NCBI GenBank assembly: GCA_934201655.1
Contig: CAKPXD010000033.1
Location: forward strand, 1-11,261
DNA from: an uncultured Streptococcus sp.
GTDB lineage: Bacteria > Bacillota > Bacilli > Lactobacillales > Streptococcaceae
DNA: 11,261 nt
Reading direction: 5' to 3'
Shown here: in pieces, positions 1 through 7,349 of the stretch
Layout of the letters: each line of letters begins with the position of its first letter
Position numbering within the stretch: the stretch's first letter is position 1
Position numbers and translations under genes: made by a program
Notes under the pieces: generated by a model
Told to the model about the DNA's origin: nothing
Database searches by the model: none
What the model saw: the letters and a program-made list of their open reading frames with translations, nothing else

Positions 1-1027
1 GCATCCAGGAGTATTAGCTGAAAAGTATAATCGCTCCTATCGTCCTTATTTTATGGGGCAGGCAGGAGCAGCTTCTCTTAGTCAGTATTTTGGGATGCAA
101 CAAATCACATCTGAGCTTGAAAACAAACAAGCGGTGTTTGTGATCTCTCCACAGTGGTTTACAAAGGAAGATCAAGATCCAGTTACTTTTCAAACCTATT
201 TTAACAACGACCAGTTGACTGCCTTTTTAGAGAATCAATCTGGAGACGTAGCTTCTCAATATGCGGCTAATAGACTCTTGAAGCAGAATCCAAGCGTACC
301 GATGAAGGGGATTGTTGAGAAACTGGCTAAGAATGAACAGTTGTCAGACTTTGATCATTCAATAATTACAGCTTCTGCAGAATTCAATGAAAGACAAGCA
401 GCCCTTTTTGGTCAATTCTCCATCCGAGGCCGATTAAAGTATAAAGATCATATTGAAAAATATTTGAGCAGTCTCCCAGATCAATTTTCGTATGAAGAAT
501 TGGAAAATATTGCACGTAAGGATGCAGAGGAAAATACGACCAATAATGATTTGGGGATGGATAACCACTTTTACAATACTCAACTAAAGAAAGATTTAAA
601 AAAGTGGGAAGGGTATCAAAAAAATTACAACTTCCTCCAGTCAAGGGAATACAATGATTTACAGCTGGTGCTCGATCAATTTGCCAAATCTAAGGTCAAT
701 GTGATCTTTGTCTTTCAACCTGTCAATAAAAAATGGATGAATTATACCGGATTAAGTGAGGAAATGTATCAACACTCTGTCGAAAAAATTCGTTATCAGT
801 TGGAGAGTCAAGGTTTCACCAATATTGCTGATTTTTCAAAAAACGGTGATGAACCTTATTTTGTCAAGGATACGATTCATATCGGTTGGTTAGGCTGGCT
901 GGCGTTTGATAAGGTTGTAAATCCTTTTTTGAGCAATCCAACAACAGCACCTAGTTACCAAATGAATGACCGCTTCTTTAGCCGAGATTGGGCGGATTAC
1001 GATGGTAACATCAAAGATTTTCAATAA
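1..1027 (+). CDS. dltD: DltD, D-alanyl-lipoteichoic acid biosynthesis protein (3' part, 5' end outside window)
   Basis: The open frame runs from base 2 to a TAA at 1025-1027, giving 341 residues; family members are about 420, so roughly the first 80 (membrane anchor and the catalytic serine loop) lie upstream of the window. DltD is an SGNH/GDSL-like membrane-anchored protein on the outer face that helps transfer D-alanine from the Dlt machinery to teichoic acids, lowering negative surface charge. The C-terminal Asp-x-x-His pair typical of the family is visible as D-T-I-H (Asp at 869-871, His at 878-880) followed by G-W-L-G-W. The family call rests on recognised sequence such as HPGVLAEKYNRSYRP at the start and the D-x-x-H block. 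As last gene of dltABCD it is followed directly by a terminator. No frame disruption is seen. Confidence 0.93.
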   Translation, partial: HPGVLAEKYNRSYRPYFMGQAGAASLSQYFGMQQITSELENKQAVFVISPQWFTKEDQDPVTFQTYFNNDQLTAFLENQSGDVASQYAANRLLKQNPSVPMKGIVEKLAKNEQLSDFDHSIITASAEFNERQAALFGQFSIRGRLKYKDHIEKYLSSLPDQFSYEELENIARKDAEENTTNNDLGMDNHFYNTQLKKDLKKWEGYQKNYNFLQSREYNDLQLVLDQFAKSKVNVIFVFQPVNKKWMNYTGLSEEMYQHSVEKIRYQLESQGFTNIADFSKNGDEPYFVKDTIHIGWLGWLAFDKVVNPFLSNPTTAPSYQMNDRFFSRDWADYDGNIKDFQ

Positions 1028-1035
1028 AATGAGCT

Positions 1036-1066
1036 AAAAGTTTGGGATTTTAATCCAAGCTTTTTT
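1036..1066 (+). terminator. Rho-independent terminator after dltD
   Basis: The arms AAAAGTTTGG-G-ATT and AATCCAAGCTTTT form a stem of about 13 pairs with one bulged G, one G-U pair and a TT loop, running into a T tract at 1061-1066. It lies 9 bases after the dltD stop and separates the dlt operon from the nucleotidase gene. Confidence 0.8.
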
Positions 1067-1106
1067 GTTTAAATGGCGAATATTTAAGATGCAAATAGGT
1101 CAAAAG

Positions 1107-1135
1107 TTTCAAAATTTTTAGAAATAACGTATAAT
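1107..1135 (+). promoter_or_regulatory. Putative promoter of the 5'-nucleotidase gene
   Basis: There is a perfect TATAAT at 1130-1135. A weak -35 candidate, TTTCAA, lies at 1107-1112 with a 17-base spacer (3 of 6 consensus matches). The -10 is 34 bases before the start codon, and the dltD terminator upstream means the gene needs its own promoter. The -35 assignment is uncertain. Confidence 0.6.
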
Positions 1136-1149
1136 AGTTAAAGAACTAT
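1134..1149 (+). repeat. Inverted repeat at the nucleotidase transcription start
   Basis: ATAGTT-AAAG-AACTAT is a perfect 6-base inverted repeat with a 4-base centre. It overlaps the last two bases of the -10 box and covers the expected start of transcription. It could be an operator or a small hairpin at the mRNA 5' end. It does not match the AdcR consensus. Confidence 0.4.
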
Positions 1150-1169
1150 GAATAGAAAGGGATTTCAAA

Positions 1170-3242
1170 ATGAAGAAACAGTTCTTATTACCCATCCTAT
1201 CTACAGCTTTATTAGCTCCAGCCTTCTTAGCTGGACAAGTATACGCTGAAGAAGCAACAACTCCTGCAGAAAGTTCAGCTGTCGCAGCAACTCCAGCTCC
1301 GTCGGCGACTCCAGCTCCTGTTGAGAGCTCTGCGGTACCGGAAACTTCGGCAACTTCAGAAGCGATTGCACCTGCAGAAGCTCCGTCAGCTCCTGCTGAA
1401 TCTCCTAAAAGCGACGAAAAGGACACTGTTATCTTACACACCAATGATGTCCATGGTCGTATTGTAGAGGAAAAGGGAGTCATTGGAGACGCTAAGTTAG
1501 CGACTGTCATTGAACAAGAGCGTGCAAAAACCAATCAGACCACCTTGGTAGTGGATGCTGGTGATGCTTTCCAGGGTCTTCCTATCTCAAACTCATCAAA
1601 AGGTGAGGCGCGTGCTAAGATTCTTAACGAGATGGATTATGATGCCATGGCTGTAGGAAATCACGAGTTTGATTTCGGACTTGATGAAGCTAAAAAATAC
1701 AAAGAAATTTTGAAATTCCCTTTGTTAAGCTCAAATACTTATGTAGATGGAGCTCGTCTCTTCCAAGCTTCTACTATTGTTGACAAGAATAAGGATGTTG
1801 AAGGCGATGAGTTTGTAGTGATAGGTGTGACAACGCCGGAAACAGCAACGAAAACTCACCCTAAAAATGTTAAAGGAGTAACCTTTACTGAGCCAATCGA
1901 AGAGGTTAATAAGGTCGTTGAAGAAGTTCAAGCCAAGGCTAAGGCGGAAGGTAAGGATTATAAGCATTATGTAGTCTTAGCCCACTTGGGTGTTGATACA
2001 ACAACGCCAGTAGCTTGGCGTGGCTCAACACTAGCAGAAGCCCTGTCTAAGAACCCTCTTTTGAAGGGGAAACGTGTAACAGTCATTGATGGGCACTCTC
2101 ATACAGTAGAATCAACTACTTACGGAGATAATGTGACTTACAACCAAACTGGAAGTTATCTCCATAACGTTGGTAAAATTACTTATAAATCTCGTCAGCT
2201 TTTGGGCAATCCAACTCAGATTACTGCTGCTGAAGCCAAAAAATTAGAAGCAAATCCAAAAGTTGCTAGTTTAGTTAAAGATATTAAGGCAAAGTATGAT
2301 GCTGAAAATGCGGTTGAGGTTGTGTCTAACAGTCCTGTTGAACTAAACGGTGACCGTGAAAATGTCCGTGTCCGTGAGACAAACCTTGGAAATGTCGTCG
2401 CAGATTCTCTCTACCAGTATGGTCAAACAGGATTTAGTCATCCAACAGATATCGCTGTGACAAATGGTGGTGGCTTGCGTGAGACAATTGCTAAAGACAA
2501 ACCAATTACAAAAGGAAATGTCATTGCAGTCTTGCCATTTGGAAACACAATCTCACAAATCCAAGTAACTGGTCAGCAAGTTCTGGATATGTTTGAAAAA
2601 TCACTCGGATCTATTTTGCAGGTGGATAAAGCAGGAAAAACTGTCTTAGACGAAAATGGTCAACCATTGCTCGAACCAAGCGGTGGATTCTTACAGATTT
2701 CAGGAGCCAAGGTCTACTATGATACAAACCTAGTCGCAGGTAAACGTGTCTTGGCTATTCAAGTGAAGAATCGTGCAACTGGTCTTTATGAAAAACTAGA
2801 TTTGGCGAAAATCTACTACCTAGCAACCAATGACTTCCTTGCAGCAGGTGGTGACGGTTATACCATGCTTGGTGGTGCTAGAGAAGAAGGTCCTTCAATG
2901 GATGCTGCCTTTGAAGACTATCTTAAAACAGCTGATTTGACTCAGTATGAAAAAGTAAATCCAAATTCACGCACGATTTCTGTGGACTCAAAAACATTTA
3001 AACTTCCTGAAGAAGGTAAAGAGCAAGATCCAGCTAAACCAGTAGAAGACCAAGCAACAAAATCGACTCAACCTTCTACTGTAAAAGTTGATTATAAGGT
3101 TGCAGATGAGTTTGCTAAGAAACCAGTAGTCTCAGAGAAAGTACTTCCAAATACAGGTAGTGAGCAATCTATTTTCATGATGCTACTTGGTGTGATTCTT
3201 GGAACGACAGCCCTCTGGACTAGCCGTAAACAAGAAAAATAA
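1170..3242 (+). CDS. Cell-wall-anchored 5'-nucleotidase (LPxTG ectonucleotidase)
   Basis: This 690-residue protein is a secreted, sortase-anchored calcineurin-like phosphoesterase that should hydrolyse nucleotides such as AMP outside the cell. A signal peptide (1-26, likely cleaved after VYA) is followed by an Ala/Pro/Ser/Thr-rich linker (about 29-80). The metallophosphoesterase domain has the metal ligands D93-x-H95, G131-D132, G163-N-H-E, H272 and G308-H-S-H. The C-terminal 5'-nucleotidase domain carries N405, NGGGLR (432-437), F457-G-N and NDFLAAGGDGY (554-564); F457 and F556 match the two Phe that stack the base in UshA-type enzymes. LPNTG at 659-663, a hydrophobic stretch and a Lys/Arg tail form the sorting signal. 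The start is supported by AGAAAGGG 8 bases upstream. Related streptococcal and staphylococcal surface nucleotidases make adenosine that dampens host phagocytes or inhibits platelets; that role here is inference. It is monocistronic between two terminators. Confidence 0.93.
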   Translation: MKKQFLLPILSTALLAPAFLAGQVYAEEATTPAESSAVAATPAPSATPAPVESSAVPETSATSEAIAPAEAPSAPAESPKSDEKDTVILHTNDVHGRIVEEKGVIGDAKLATVIEQERAKTNQTTLVVDAGDAFQGLPISNSSKGEARAKILNEMDYDAMAVGNHEFDFGLDEAKKYKEILKFPLLSSNTYVDGARLFQASTIVDKNKDVEGDEFVVIGVTTPETATKTHPKNVKGVTFTEPIEEVNKVVEEVQAKAKAEGKDYKHYVVLAHLGVDTTTPVAWRGSTLAEALSKNPLLKGKRVTVIDGHSHTVESTTYGDNVTYNQTGSYLHNVGKITYKSRQLLGNPTQITAAEAKKLEANPKVASLVKDIKAKYDAENAVEVVSNSPVELNGDRENVRVRETNLGNVVADSLYQYGQTGFSHPTDIAVTNGGGLRETIAKDKPITKGNVIAVLPFGNTISQIQVTGQQVLDMFEKSLGSILQVDKAGKTVLDENGQPLLEPSGGFLQISGAKVYYDTNLVAGKRVLAIQVKNRATGLYEKLDLAKIYYLATNDFLAAGGDGYTMLGGAREEGPSMDAAFEDYLKTADLTQYEKVNPNSRTISVDSKTFKLPEEGKEQDPAKPVEDQATKSTQPSTVKVDYKVADEFAKKPVVSEKVLPNTGSEQSIFMMLLGVILGTTALWTSRKQEK

Positions 3243-3250
3243 TTCTAAAG

Positions 3251-3283
3251 GATGAAAACATCTCAGGTGTTTTCATCTTTTTT
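3251..3283 (+). terminator. Rho-independent terminator after the 5'-nucleotidase gene
   Basis: A perfect 10-base stem, GATGAAAACA with TGTTTTCATC, has a 7-base loop and is followed by a run of six T. It sits 8 bases past the nucleotidase stop and just before the adcR promoter. Confidence 0.92.
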
Positions 3284-3284
3284 C

Positions 3285-3312
3285 TTGATTCTTTTTTGGT
3301 TTATGATATAAT
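3285..3312 (+). promoter_or_regulatory. adcRCBA operon promoter
   Basis: The -35 is TTGATT (3285-3290). After a 16-base spacer comes a perfect TATAAT (3307-3312) preceded by TG-A, an extended -10. The predicted start is near 3319, leaving a leader of about 60 bases to adcR. The -35 abuts the T tract of the preceding terminator. Confidence 0.8.
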
Positions 3313-3323
3313 TAACCAGTAAA
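3312..3323 (+). promoter_or_regulatory. AdcR operator (zinc box)
   Basis: TTAACCAGTAAA matches the streptococcal AdcR box TTAACYRGTTAA at 11 of 12 positions, with one mismatch (A for T at position 10). It starts on the last T of the -10 and covers the expected transcription start, so zinc-bound AdcR there would block RNA polymerase. The single mismatch may make the site weaker than a perfect palindrome. Confidence 0.85.
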
Positions 3324-3380
3324 CAATCTGTGATAATCTATATTGTTTTAGGAAAAAGATAACTAAGAAAGGGGAAGTTC

Positions 3381-3821
3381 ATGAGACAATTAGCAACAGA
3401 AATTGATCATTTTTTAAATGAAGTGATCCTGAAAGCTGAAAATCAGCATGAAATTTTGATTGGTCATTGCACCAGTAATGTAGCTTTGACTAATACCCAG
3501 GAGCATATTCTTATGCTCTTATCAGAGGAGTCCTTAACGAATTCTGAGTTGGCTCGCCGTCTCAATGTCAGTCAAGCAGCTGTCACCAAGGCTATAAAAT
3601 CTTTGATTAAAGAGGGGATGCTGGAAACTTCTAAGGATCCAAAGGATGCTCGAGTGATTTTCTATCAATTGACAGATCTAGCTCGACCGATTGCTGAGGA
3701 GCATCACCATCATCATGAGCACACCCTCTCGACTTATGAACAAGTTGCCAGTCAATTCTCAGATGAAGAGCAAAAAATTATCCAGCGGTTTTTAACTGCT
3801 TTAGTAGGAGAAATCAAGTAA
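3381..3821 (+). CDS. adcR: AdcR, zinc-responsive MarR-family repressor
   Basis: This is a 146-residue MarR-type winged-helix regulator, the length of the pneumococcal protein. The helix-turn-helix lies around 52-78 ([13 protein letters not shown] to VTKAIKSL) and the wing at about 82-95 contains the D-x-R motif (D89-A-R91). All the zinc ligands known from the pneumococcal structure are present: E24, H42, H108, H112 for site 1 and C30, E41, E107 for site 2; H108-H112 lie in an HHHHH run. With zinc bound the dimer binds DNA and represses zinc uptake genes. The start has a strong AAAGGGG site 6-7 bases upstream. It is the first gene of the operon, and its stop overlaps the adcC start by one base (TAATG), implying translational coupling. 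An operator in its own promoter indicates autoregulation. Confidence 0.97.
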   Translation: MRQLATEIDHFLNEVILKAENQHEILIGHCTSNVALTNTQEHILMLLSEESLTNSELARRLNVSQAAVTKAIKSLIKEGMLETSKDPKDARVIFYQLTDLARPIAEEHHHHHEHTLSTYEQVASQFSDEEQKIIQRFLTALVGEIK

Positions 3822-4525
3822 TGAGATACATCACAGTAGAGGATTTGTCCTTCTATTATGACAAGGAACCTGTGCTTGAGCATATCAATTACAGTGTTGA
3901 TAGTGGGGAATTTGTCACCCTTACTGGAGAAAATGGAGCAGCCAAGACAACGCTAATTAAGGCTAGTCTGGGAATTTTGCAACCAAGATTTGGCAAAGTT
4001 ACCATTTCAAAGACCAACACTCGTGGGACAAAATTAAGAATTGCCTACCTTCCTCAACAGATTGCAAGCTTTAATGCAGGCTTTCCGAGCACTGTTTATG
4101 AATTTGTCAAATCAGGTCGTTATCCAAGAAAAGGTTGGTTCCGTCGTTTGAATGCCCATGATGAGGAACATATCAAGGCTAGTTTAAACTCTGTTGGTAT
4201 GTGGGAACATCGGGATAAACGCATTGGCTCCCTTTCTGGCGGGCAAAAGCAAAGGGCTGTTATCGCACGTATGTTTGCTTCAGATCCTGATATCTTTATC
4301 TTGGATGAGCCGACGACAGGGATGGATGCGGGAACCAAGGATGAGTTTTATGAACTCATGCACCACAGTGCCCACCATCATGGCAAGGCTGTTTTGATGA
4401 TTACTCACGATCCTGAAGAAGTTAAGGACTACGCAGATCGTAATATTCACCTGGTCCGAGACCAAGATTCCCCATGGCGTTGCTTCAATGTCCATGAAAG
4501 TGACCAGGAGGTGGAGCATGCTTAA
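3821..4525 (+). CDS. adcC: AdcC, zinc ABC transporter ATPase
   Basis: This 234-residue cytoplasmic ATPase powers zinc import through AdcB. Visible motifs are Walker [10 protein letters not shown] (36-44), the Q-loop in YLPQQ (about 79-83), the ABC signature LSGGQKQR (138-145), Walker B FILDEP (159-164) and the switch His H196 in ITHDP. Walker A is unusual: the glycine normally just before the lysine is Ala (A41). I recall the same loop in pneumococcal AdcC, so it is probably a lineage trait and not damage. A His cluster (HHSAHHHG, near 185-192) is also noticeable. Its ATG overlaps the adcR TAA by one base, and its last 8 bases overlap adcB. The metal specificity is inferred from the operon. 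Confidence 0.96.
   Translation: MRYITVEDLSFYYDKEPVLEHINYSVDSGEFVTLTGENGAAKTTLIKASLGILQPRFGKVTISKTNTRGTKLRIAYLPQQIASFNAGFPSTVYEFVKSGRYPRKGWFRRLNAHDEEHIKASLNSVGMWEHRDKRIGSLSGGQKQRAVIARMFASDPDIFILDEPTTGMDAGTKDEFYELMHHSAHHHGKAVLMITHDPEEVKDYADRNIHLVRDQDSPWRCFNVHESDQEVEHA
4506..4511 (+). promoter_or_regulatory. Ribosome binding site that fixes the adcB start
   Basis: A perfect AGGAGG inside the end of adcC is 6 bases before the ATG at 4518. An in-frame ATG at 4488 has no comparable site, so 4518 is the chosen start. Confidence 0.85.
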
Positions 4526-5324
4526 TCTATTGTCTTATGATTTTATGCAGCGAGCCTTTTTGGCAGTTATTGCCATGAGTCTCTTTTCACCAGTTCTGGG
4601 GACCTTCCTTATCTTGCGTCGTCAGAGTCTTATGAGTGATACTCTGAGTCACGTCTCGCTTTCGGGGGTTGCCTTTGGCTTGGTTTTAGGAATTTCTCCG
4701 ACCATTTCAACAATTGTAATTGTCTTGATTGCGGCGGTCTTCCTTGAATACCTACGTACGGTTTATAAAAGCTTTATGGAGATTGGGACAGCCATTCTCA
4801 TGTCTACAGGACTTGCAGTTTCACTTATTGTCATGAGTAAGGGTAAGAGCTCTAGCTCTATGAGTCTGGACCAATACCTTTTTGGTTCTATTGTGACTAT
4901 TAGTCAAGAGCAGGTCATTGGGCTCTTTGTTATTGCAGCGGTTGTTTTAATCCTGACCTTCCTCTTTTTAAGACCTATGTATATTCTAACTTTTGACGAG
5001 GATACAGCTTTTGTAGATGGATTGCCTGTACGCACCATGTCTATTCTCTTTAACATGGTAACTGGTGTGGCTATTGCCCTCATGATCCCAGCAGCGGGAG
5101 CACTTTTGGTATCGACTATCATGGTCTTACCAGCAAGTATTGCTTTGCGTCTAGGTAAAAACTTTAGTTCTGTGATGATACTTGCTAGCGCCATTGGTTT
5201 TCTAGGCATGGTGGCAGGACTTTATATTTCCTACTATGCAGAAACACCTCCTAGTGCAAGTATCACTCTTATCTTTGTAGTTGTCTTCTTGTTAGTCAGC
5301 TTATTCAAACGTTTTATCAAATAG
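4518..5324 (+). CDS. adcB: AdcB, zinc ABC transporter permease
   Basis: This 268-residue, very hydrophobic protein of the ABC-3/ZnuB permease family has about seven to nine membrane helices and forms the channel for zinc released by AdcA, driven by AdcC. Early family features are visible, notably [27 protein letters not shown] sequence after the first helix (positions about 31-53), and the conserved late segment [15 protein letters not shown] (about 197-211). With the ATG at 4518 the length equals that of pneumococcal AdcB; the longer frame from 4488 would add ten residues ([10 protein letters not shown]) not expected in the family. The start overlaps adcC by 8 bases, and the TAG stop overlaps the ribosome binding site of adcA, consistent with tight coupling. 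Confidence 0.95.
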   Translation: MLNLLSYDFMQRAFLAVIAMSLFSPVLGTFLILRRQSLMSDTLSHVSLSGVAFGLVLGISPTISTIVIVLIAAVFLEYLRTVYKSFMEIGTAILMSTGLAVSLIVMSKGKSSSSMSLDQYLFGSIVTISQEQVIGLFVIAAVVLILTFLFLRPMYILTFDEDTAFVDGLPVRTMSILFNMVTGVAIALMIPAAGALLVSTIMVLPASIALRLGKNFSSVMILASAIGFLGMVAGLYISYYAETPPSASITLIFVVVFLLVSLFKRFIK

Positions 5325-5333
5325 GAGAAGTAA

Positions 5334-6836
5334 ATGAAAAAACTATGCCTACTTTTTGCAAGTCTTGTGACCTTATTCTTAGTCGCTTGCTCTAATCAAA
5401 AACAAGCAGACGGGAAATTAAATATCGTTACAACTTTCTATCCTGTCTACGAATTTACCAAGCAAGTAGCAGGGGACACAGCCAATGTCGAACTCTTAAT
5501 CGGGGCTGGAACAGAGCCACATGAATATGAACCATCACCTAAGGCAGTTGCTAAAATCCAAGATGCTGATGCCTTTGTTTATGAGAATGAAAATATGGAA
5601 ACTTGGGTTCCTAAGCTTTTAGAATCTCTAGATGCGAAAAAAGTAAAAACAATCAAGGCGACTGGAGATATGCTACTCCTTCCAGGAAGTGAAGAAGAGG
5701 AAGACCATGACCATGGTGAAGAAGATCATCATCACGAGTATGACCCTCATGTATGGTTGTCTCCTGCGCGTGCAATCAAACTTGTAGAACATATCCGTGA
5801 TAGTCTTTCAGCTGACTATCCAGATAAGAAGGCGACTTTTGAGCAAAATGCAGCAGCCTATATCGAAAAACTGCAAGCTTTGGACAAGGCCTATACTGAA
5901 GGACTTTCTAGTGCAAAACAAAAGAGTTTTGTGACTCAACACGCAGCCTTCCGTTATCTAGCCTTGGACTACGGACTCAATCAAGTCTCTATCTCAGGTC
6001 TTTCACCAGATGCGGAGCCTTCAGCAAGCCGTTTGGCAGAATTGACCGAGTACATCAAGAAAAATAAAATCTCTTATATCTACTTTGAAGAAAATGCTTC
6101 TCAAGCCCTAGCCAATACCCTCTCAAAAGAAACAGGAGTGAAGTTAGATGTTCTGAATCCTCTTGAAAGCTTGACCGAAGAGGACATGAAGGCTGGAGAA
6201 AACTATGTCTCTGTCATGGAGAAAAACCTCAAGGCACTCAAGCAGACAACTGATCAGGCAGGAGCAGAGATTGAACCAGAAAAGGCAGAGGAAACTAAAA
6301 CCGTTCAAAATGGCTACTTTGAGGATGCAGATGTTAAGGACCGTACCCTAAGTGATTATGCTGGCAACTGGCAGTCTGTCTATCCTTTCCTTGAGGATGG
6401 GACTCTTGACCAAGTATTTGACTACAAGGCTAAATTGACTGGTAAGATGGCCAAGGATGAGTATAAGGCTTACTATCAAAAGGGCTACCAAACAGATGTG
6501 ACCAAGATTAACATCACGGATAATACTATGGAATTCATCCAAGGTGGTCAAAGTAAGAAATATACTTATAAGTATGTCGGCAAGAAAATCTTGACTTATA
6601 AGAAAGGGAATCGTGGAGTACGCTTCCTCTTTGAAGCGACTGATGCAGACGCTGGACAGTTCAAGTATGTTCAGTTTAGCGACCACAATATCGCTCCGGT
6701 CAAGGCAGAGCATTTCCATATCTTCTTTGGAGGCACTAGCCAAGAAGCCCTCTTTGAAGAGATGGACAACTGGCCAACCTACTATCCAGATGGCTTATCA
6801 GGTCAAGAGATTGCTCAAGAAATGTTGGCTCATTAA
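5334..6836 (+). CDS. adcA: AdcA, zinc-binding lipoprotein with C-terminal ZinT domain
   Basis: This 500-residue extracellular solute-binding lipoprotein captures zinc for AdcBC. The signal peptide ends in lipobox LVAC, with C19 the lipidated cysteine. The ZnuA-like domain (about 27-310) has the zinc ligands H63, H139, H203 and E278, with a His/Asp/Glu-rich loop at about 120-139 just before H139. The second domain (about 325-500) is ZinT-like, with H451, H460 and H462 (the H-F-H motif) as zinc ligands. Compared with the numbering I recall for the 501-residue pneumococcal protein (H140, H204, E279, H452, H461, H463), every ligand after H63 is one lower, suggesting a one-residue deletion between H63 and H139, probably in the His-rich loop. 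The start has AGGAG 7-8 bases upstream overlapping the adcB stop. It is the last gene of the operon, followed by a terminator. Confidence 0.97.
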   Translation: MKKLCLLFASLVTLFLVACSNQKQADGKLNIVTTFYPVYEFTKQVAGDTANVELLIGAGTEPHEYEPSPKAVAKIQDADAFVYENENMETWVPKLLESLDAKKVKTIKATGDMLLLPGSEEEEDHDHGEEDHHHEYDPHVWLSPARAIKLVEHIRDSLSADYPDKKATFEQNAAAYIEKLQALDKAYTEGLSSAKQKSFVTQHAAFRYLALDYGLNQVSISGLSPDAEPSASRLAELTEYIKKNKISYIYFEENASQALANTLSKETGVKLDVLNPLESLTEEDMKAGENYVSVMEKNLKALKQTTDQAGAEIEPEKAEETKTVQNGYFEDADVKDRTLSDYAGNWQSVYPFLEDGTLDQVFDYKAKLTGKMAKDEYKAYYQKGYQTDVTKINITDNTMEFIQGGQSKKYTYKYVGKKILTYKKGNRGVRFLFEATDADAGQFKYVQFSDHNIAPVKAEHFHIFFGGTSQEALFEEMDNWPTYYPDGLSGQEIAQEMLAH

Positions 6837-6844
6837 AGCGAAAC

Positions 6845-6881
6845 AATCCTTCCTACATGGGGAGGATTTTTCTTATTTTTT
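6845..6881 (+). terminator. Rho-independent terminator after adcA
   Basis: The arms AATCCTTCC and GGGAGGATT (9 pairs, one G-U) with a 6-base loop are followed by TTTTCTTATTTTTT. It ends the adc operon 8 bases past the adcA stop. Confidence 0.85.
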
Positions 6882-6891
6882 CATCCCTAAG

Positions 6892-7228
6892 CATCTGGAT
6901 TGACATTGGCTGATAAGCGAGTGCATTCTATCAAGAGTCTCTAAGTCTGGAGGATAAATTCACGATTCCACATGCCAGTTGGATTGCATCGGGAGATTAC
7001 CATCATCATCTAGCAGTTAATGAATGGGGAGGTAAAAACTTAGCTTTACGTGAAAATGGGATGGCAGGTCTAGCCTACTATGTCGTTGAAGTTGAGAACA
7101 AAGAGGAATTATTAAAAGTATTTGCACGATCTCAAAGTGACATGGCGAGAACACAGTGGCTTTCCTCTTCAGAGTTCTCCATGACTGACGATGATGGCAT
7201 TGTTACGCGAGTTAGAGTAGGAAATTAA
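6892..7228 (+). pseudogene. Remnant of a VOC-family (catechol-2,3-dioxygenase/glyoxalase-like) gene
   Basis: A frame from 6917 to the TAA at 7226-7228 (103 codons) reads like the second domain of a two-domain vicinal-oxygen-chelate protein of the CatE/YfiE type: AFYQESL, then ASWIASGDYHHHLAVNEW, then GLAYYVVEVENKEELL. No usable start exists: TGA and TAA stand in frame at 6911-6916, and the first in-frame ATG (7061) lacks a ribosome binding site. Just upstream, pieces of the expected domain start appear in other frames (HL at 6892-6897, TLADK at 6903-6917), pointing to small frame-disrupting indels. Intact relatives are about 280 residues with two domains; the first domain is absent, and the adcA terminator begins directly upstream. 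The likely history is a 5' deletion plus frameshifts. The exact substrate of the ancestor cannot be told. Its own terminator survives. Confidence 0.8.
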
Positions 7229-7230
7229 AC

Positions 7231-7277
7231 AAGAGTGGTTCGGTCTAGATTATTACTAGTTTGAACCGCTCTTTTTT
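7231..7277 (+). terminator. Strong rho-independent terminator after the VOC remnant
   Basis: AAGAGTGGTTC (7231-7241) pairs with GAACCGCTCTT (7263-7273) over 11 bases with one G-U. The pairing continues inward with two G-U pairs and CTAG/CTAG after one mismatch. A T tract runs to 7277. It also insulates the DUF2079 gene from upstream transcription. Confidence 0.9.
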
Positions 7278-7280
7278 CTA

Positions 7281-7309
7281 TTCAGTTTTTTCAAGAATGA
7301 AAAATTGAA
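7281..7309 (+). repeat. A/T-rich inverted repeat upstream of the DUF2079 gene
   Basis: TTCAGTTTTTTCA (7281-7293) and TGAAAAATTGAA (7298-7309) are complementary apart from one bulged T and one G-U, with AGAA between them. No T tract follows, so it is not a + strand terminator. Function is unknown; it may be a protein-binding site or simply A/T-rich sequence. Confidence 0.4.
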
Positions 7310-7349
7310 GTTATTACATTGATAGTGTTGCAAAAGATTCAAAAAAGGA

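Noticed and set aside
1118..1534. A 138-codon minus strand open frame opposite the nucleotidase gene's 5' end
   Set aside because: It arises from the Ala/Pro/Ser/Thr-rich codons of the linker on the other strand; the protein is low-complexity and covers the nucleotidase promoter.
3332..3337. A second -10-like GATAAT in the adcR leader
   Set aside because: No acceptable -35 lies at the right distance, and the upstream extended -10 is far better.
4488..4517. Longer adcB frame starting at ATG 4488
   Set aside because: No ribosome binding site precedes it, whereas a perfect AGGAGG precedes the ATG at 4518, which gives the usual family length of 268.
6348..6743. A 131-codon minus strand open frame opposite adcA
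   Set aside because: It lies wholly within a well-supported gene and reads as no known protein.
6613..6903. A 96-codon + strand open frame overlapping the end of adcA
   Set aside because: It is an out-of-frame shadow of the adcA ZinT domain running through the terminator, with no recognisable protein and no ribosome binding site.
7061..7228. A 55-residue protein from the ATG inside the VOC remnant
   Set aside because: No ribosome binding site precedes it, and it would be only part of a VOC domain, so it is not a credible gene.
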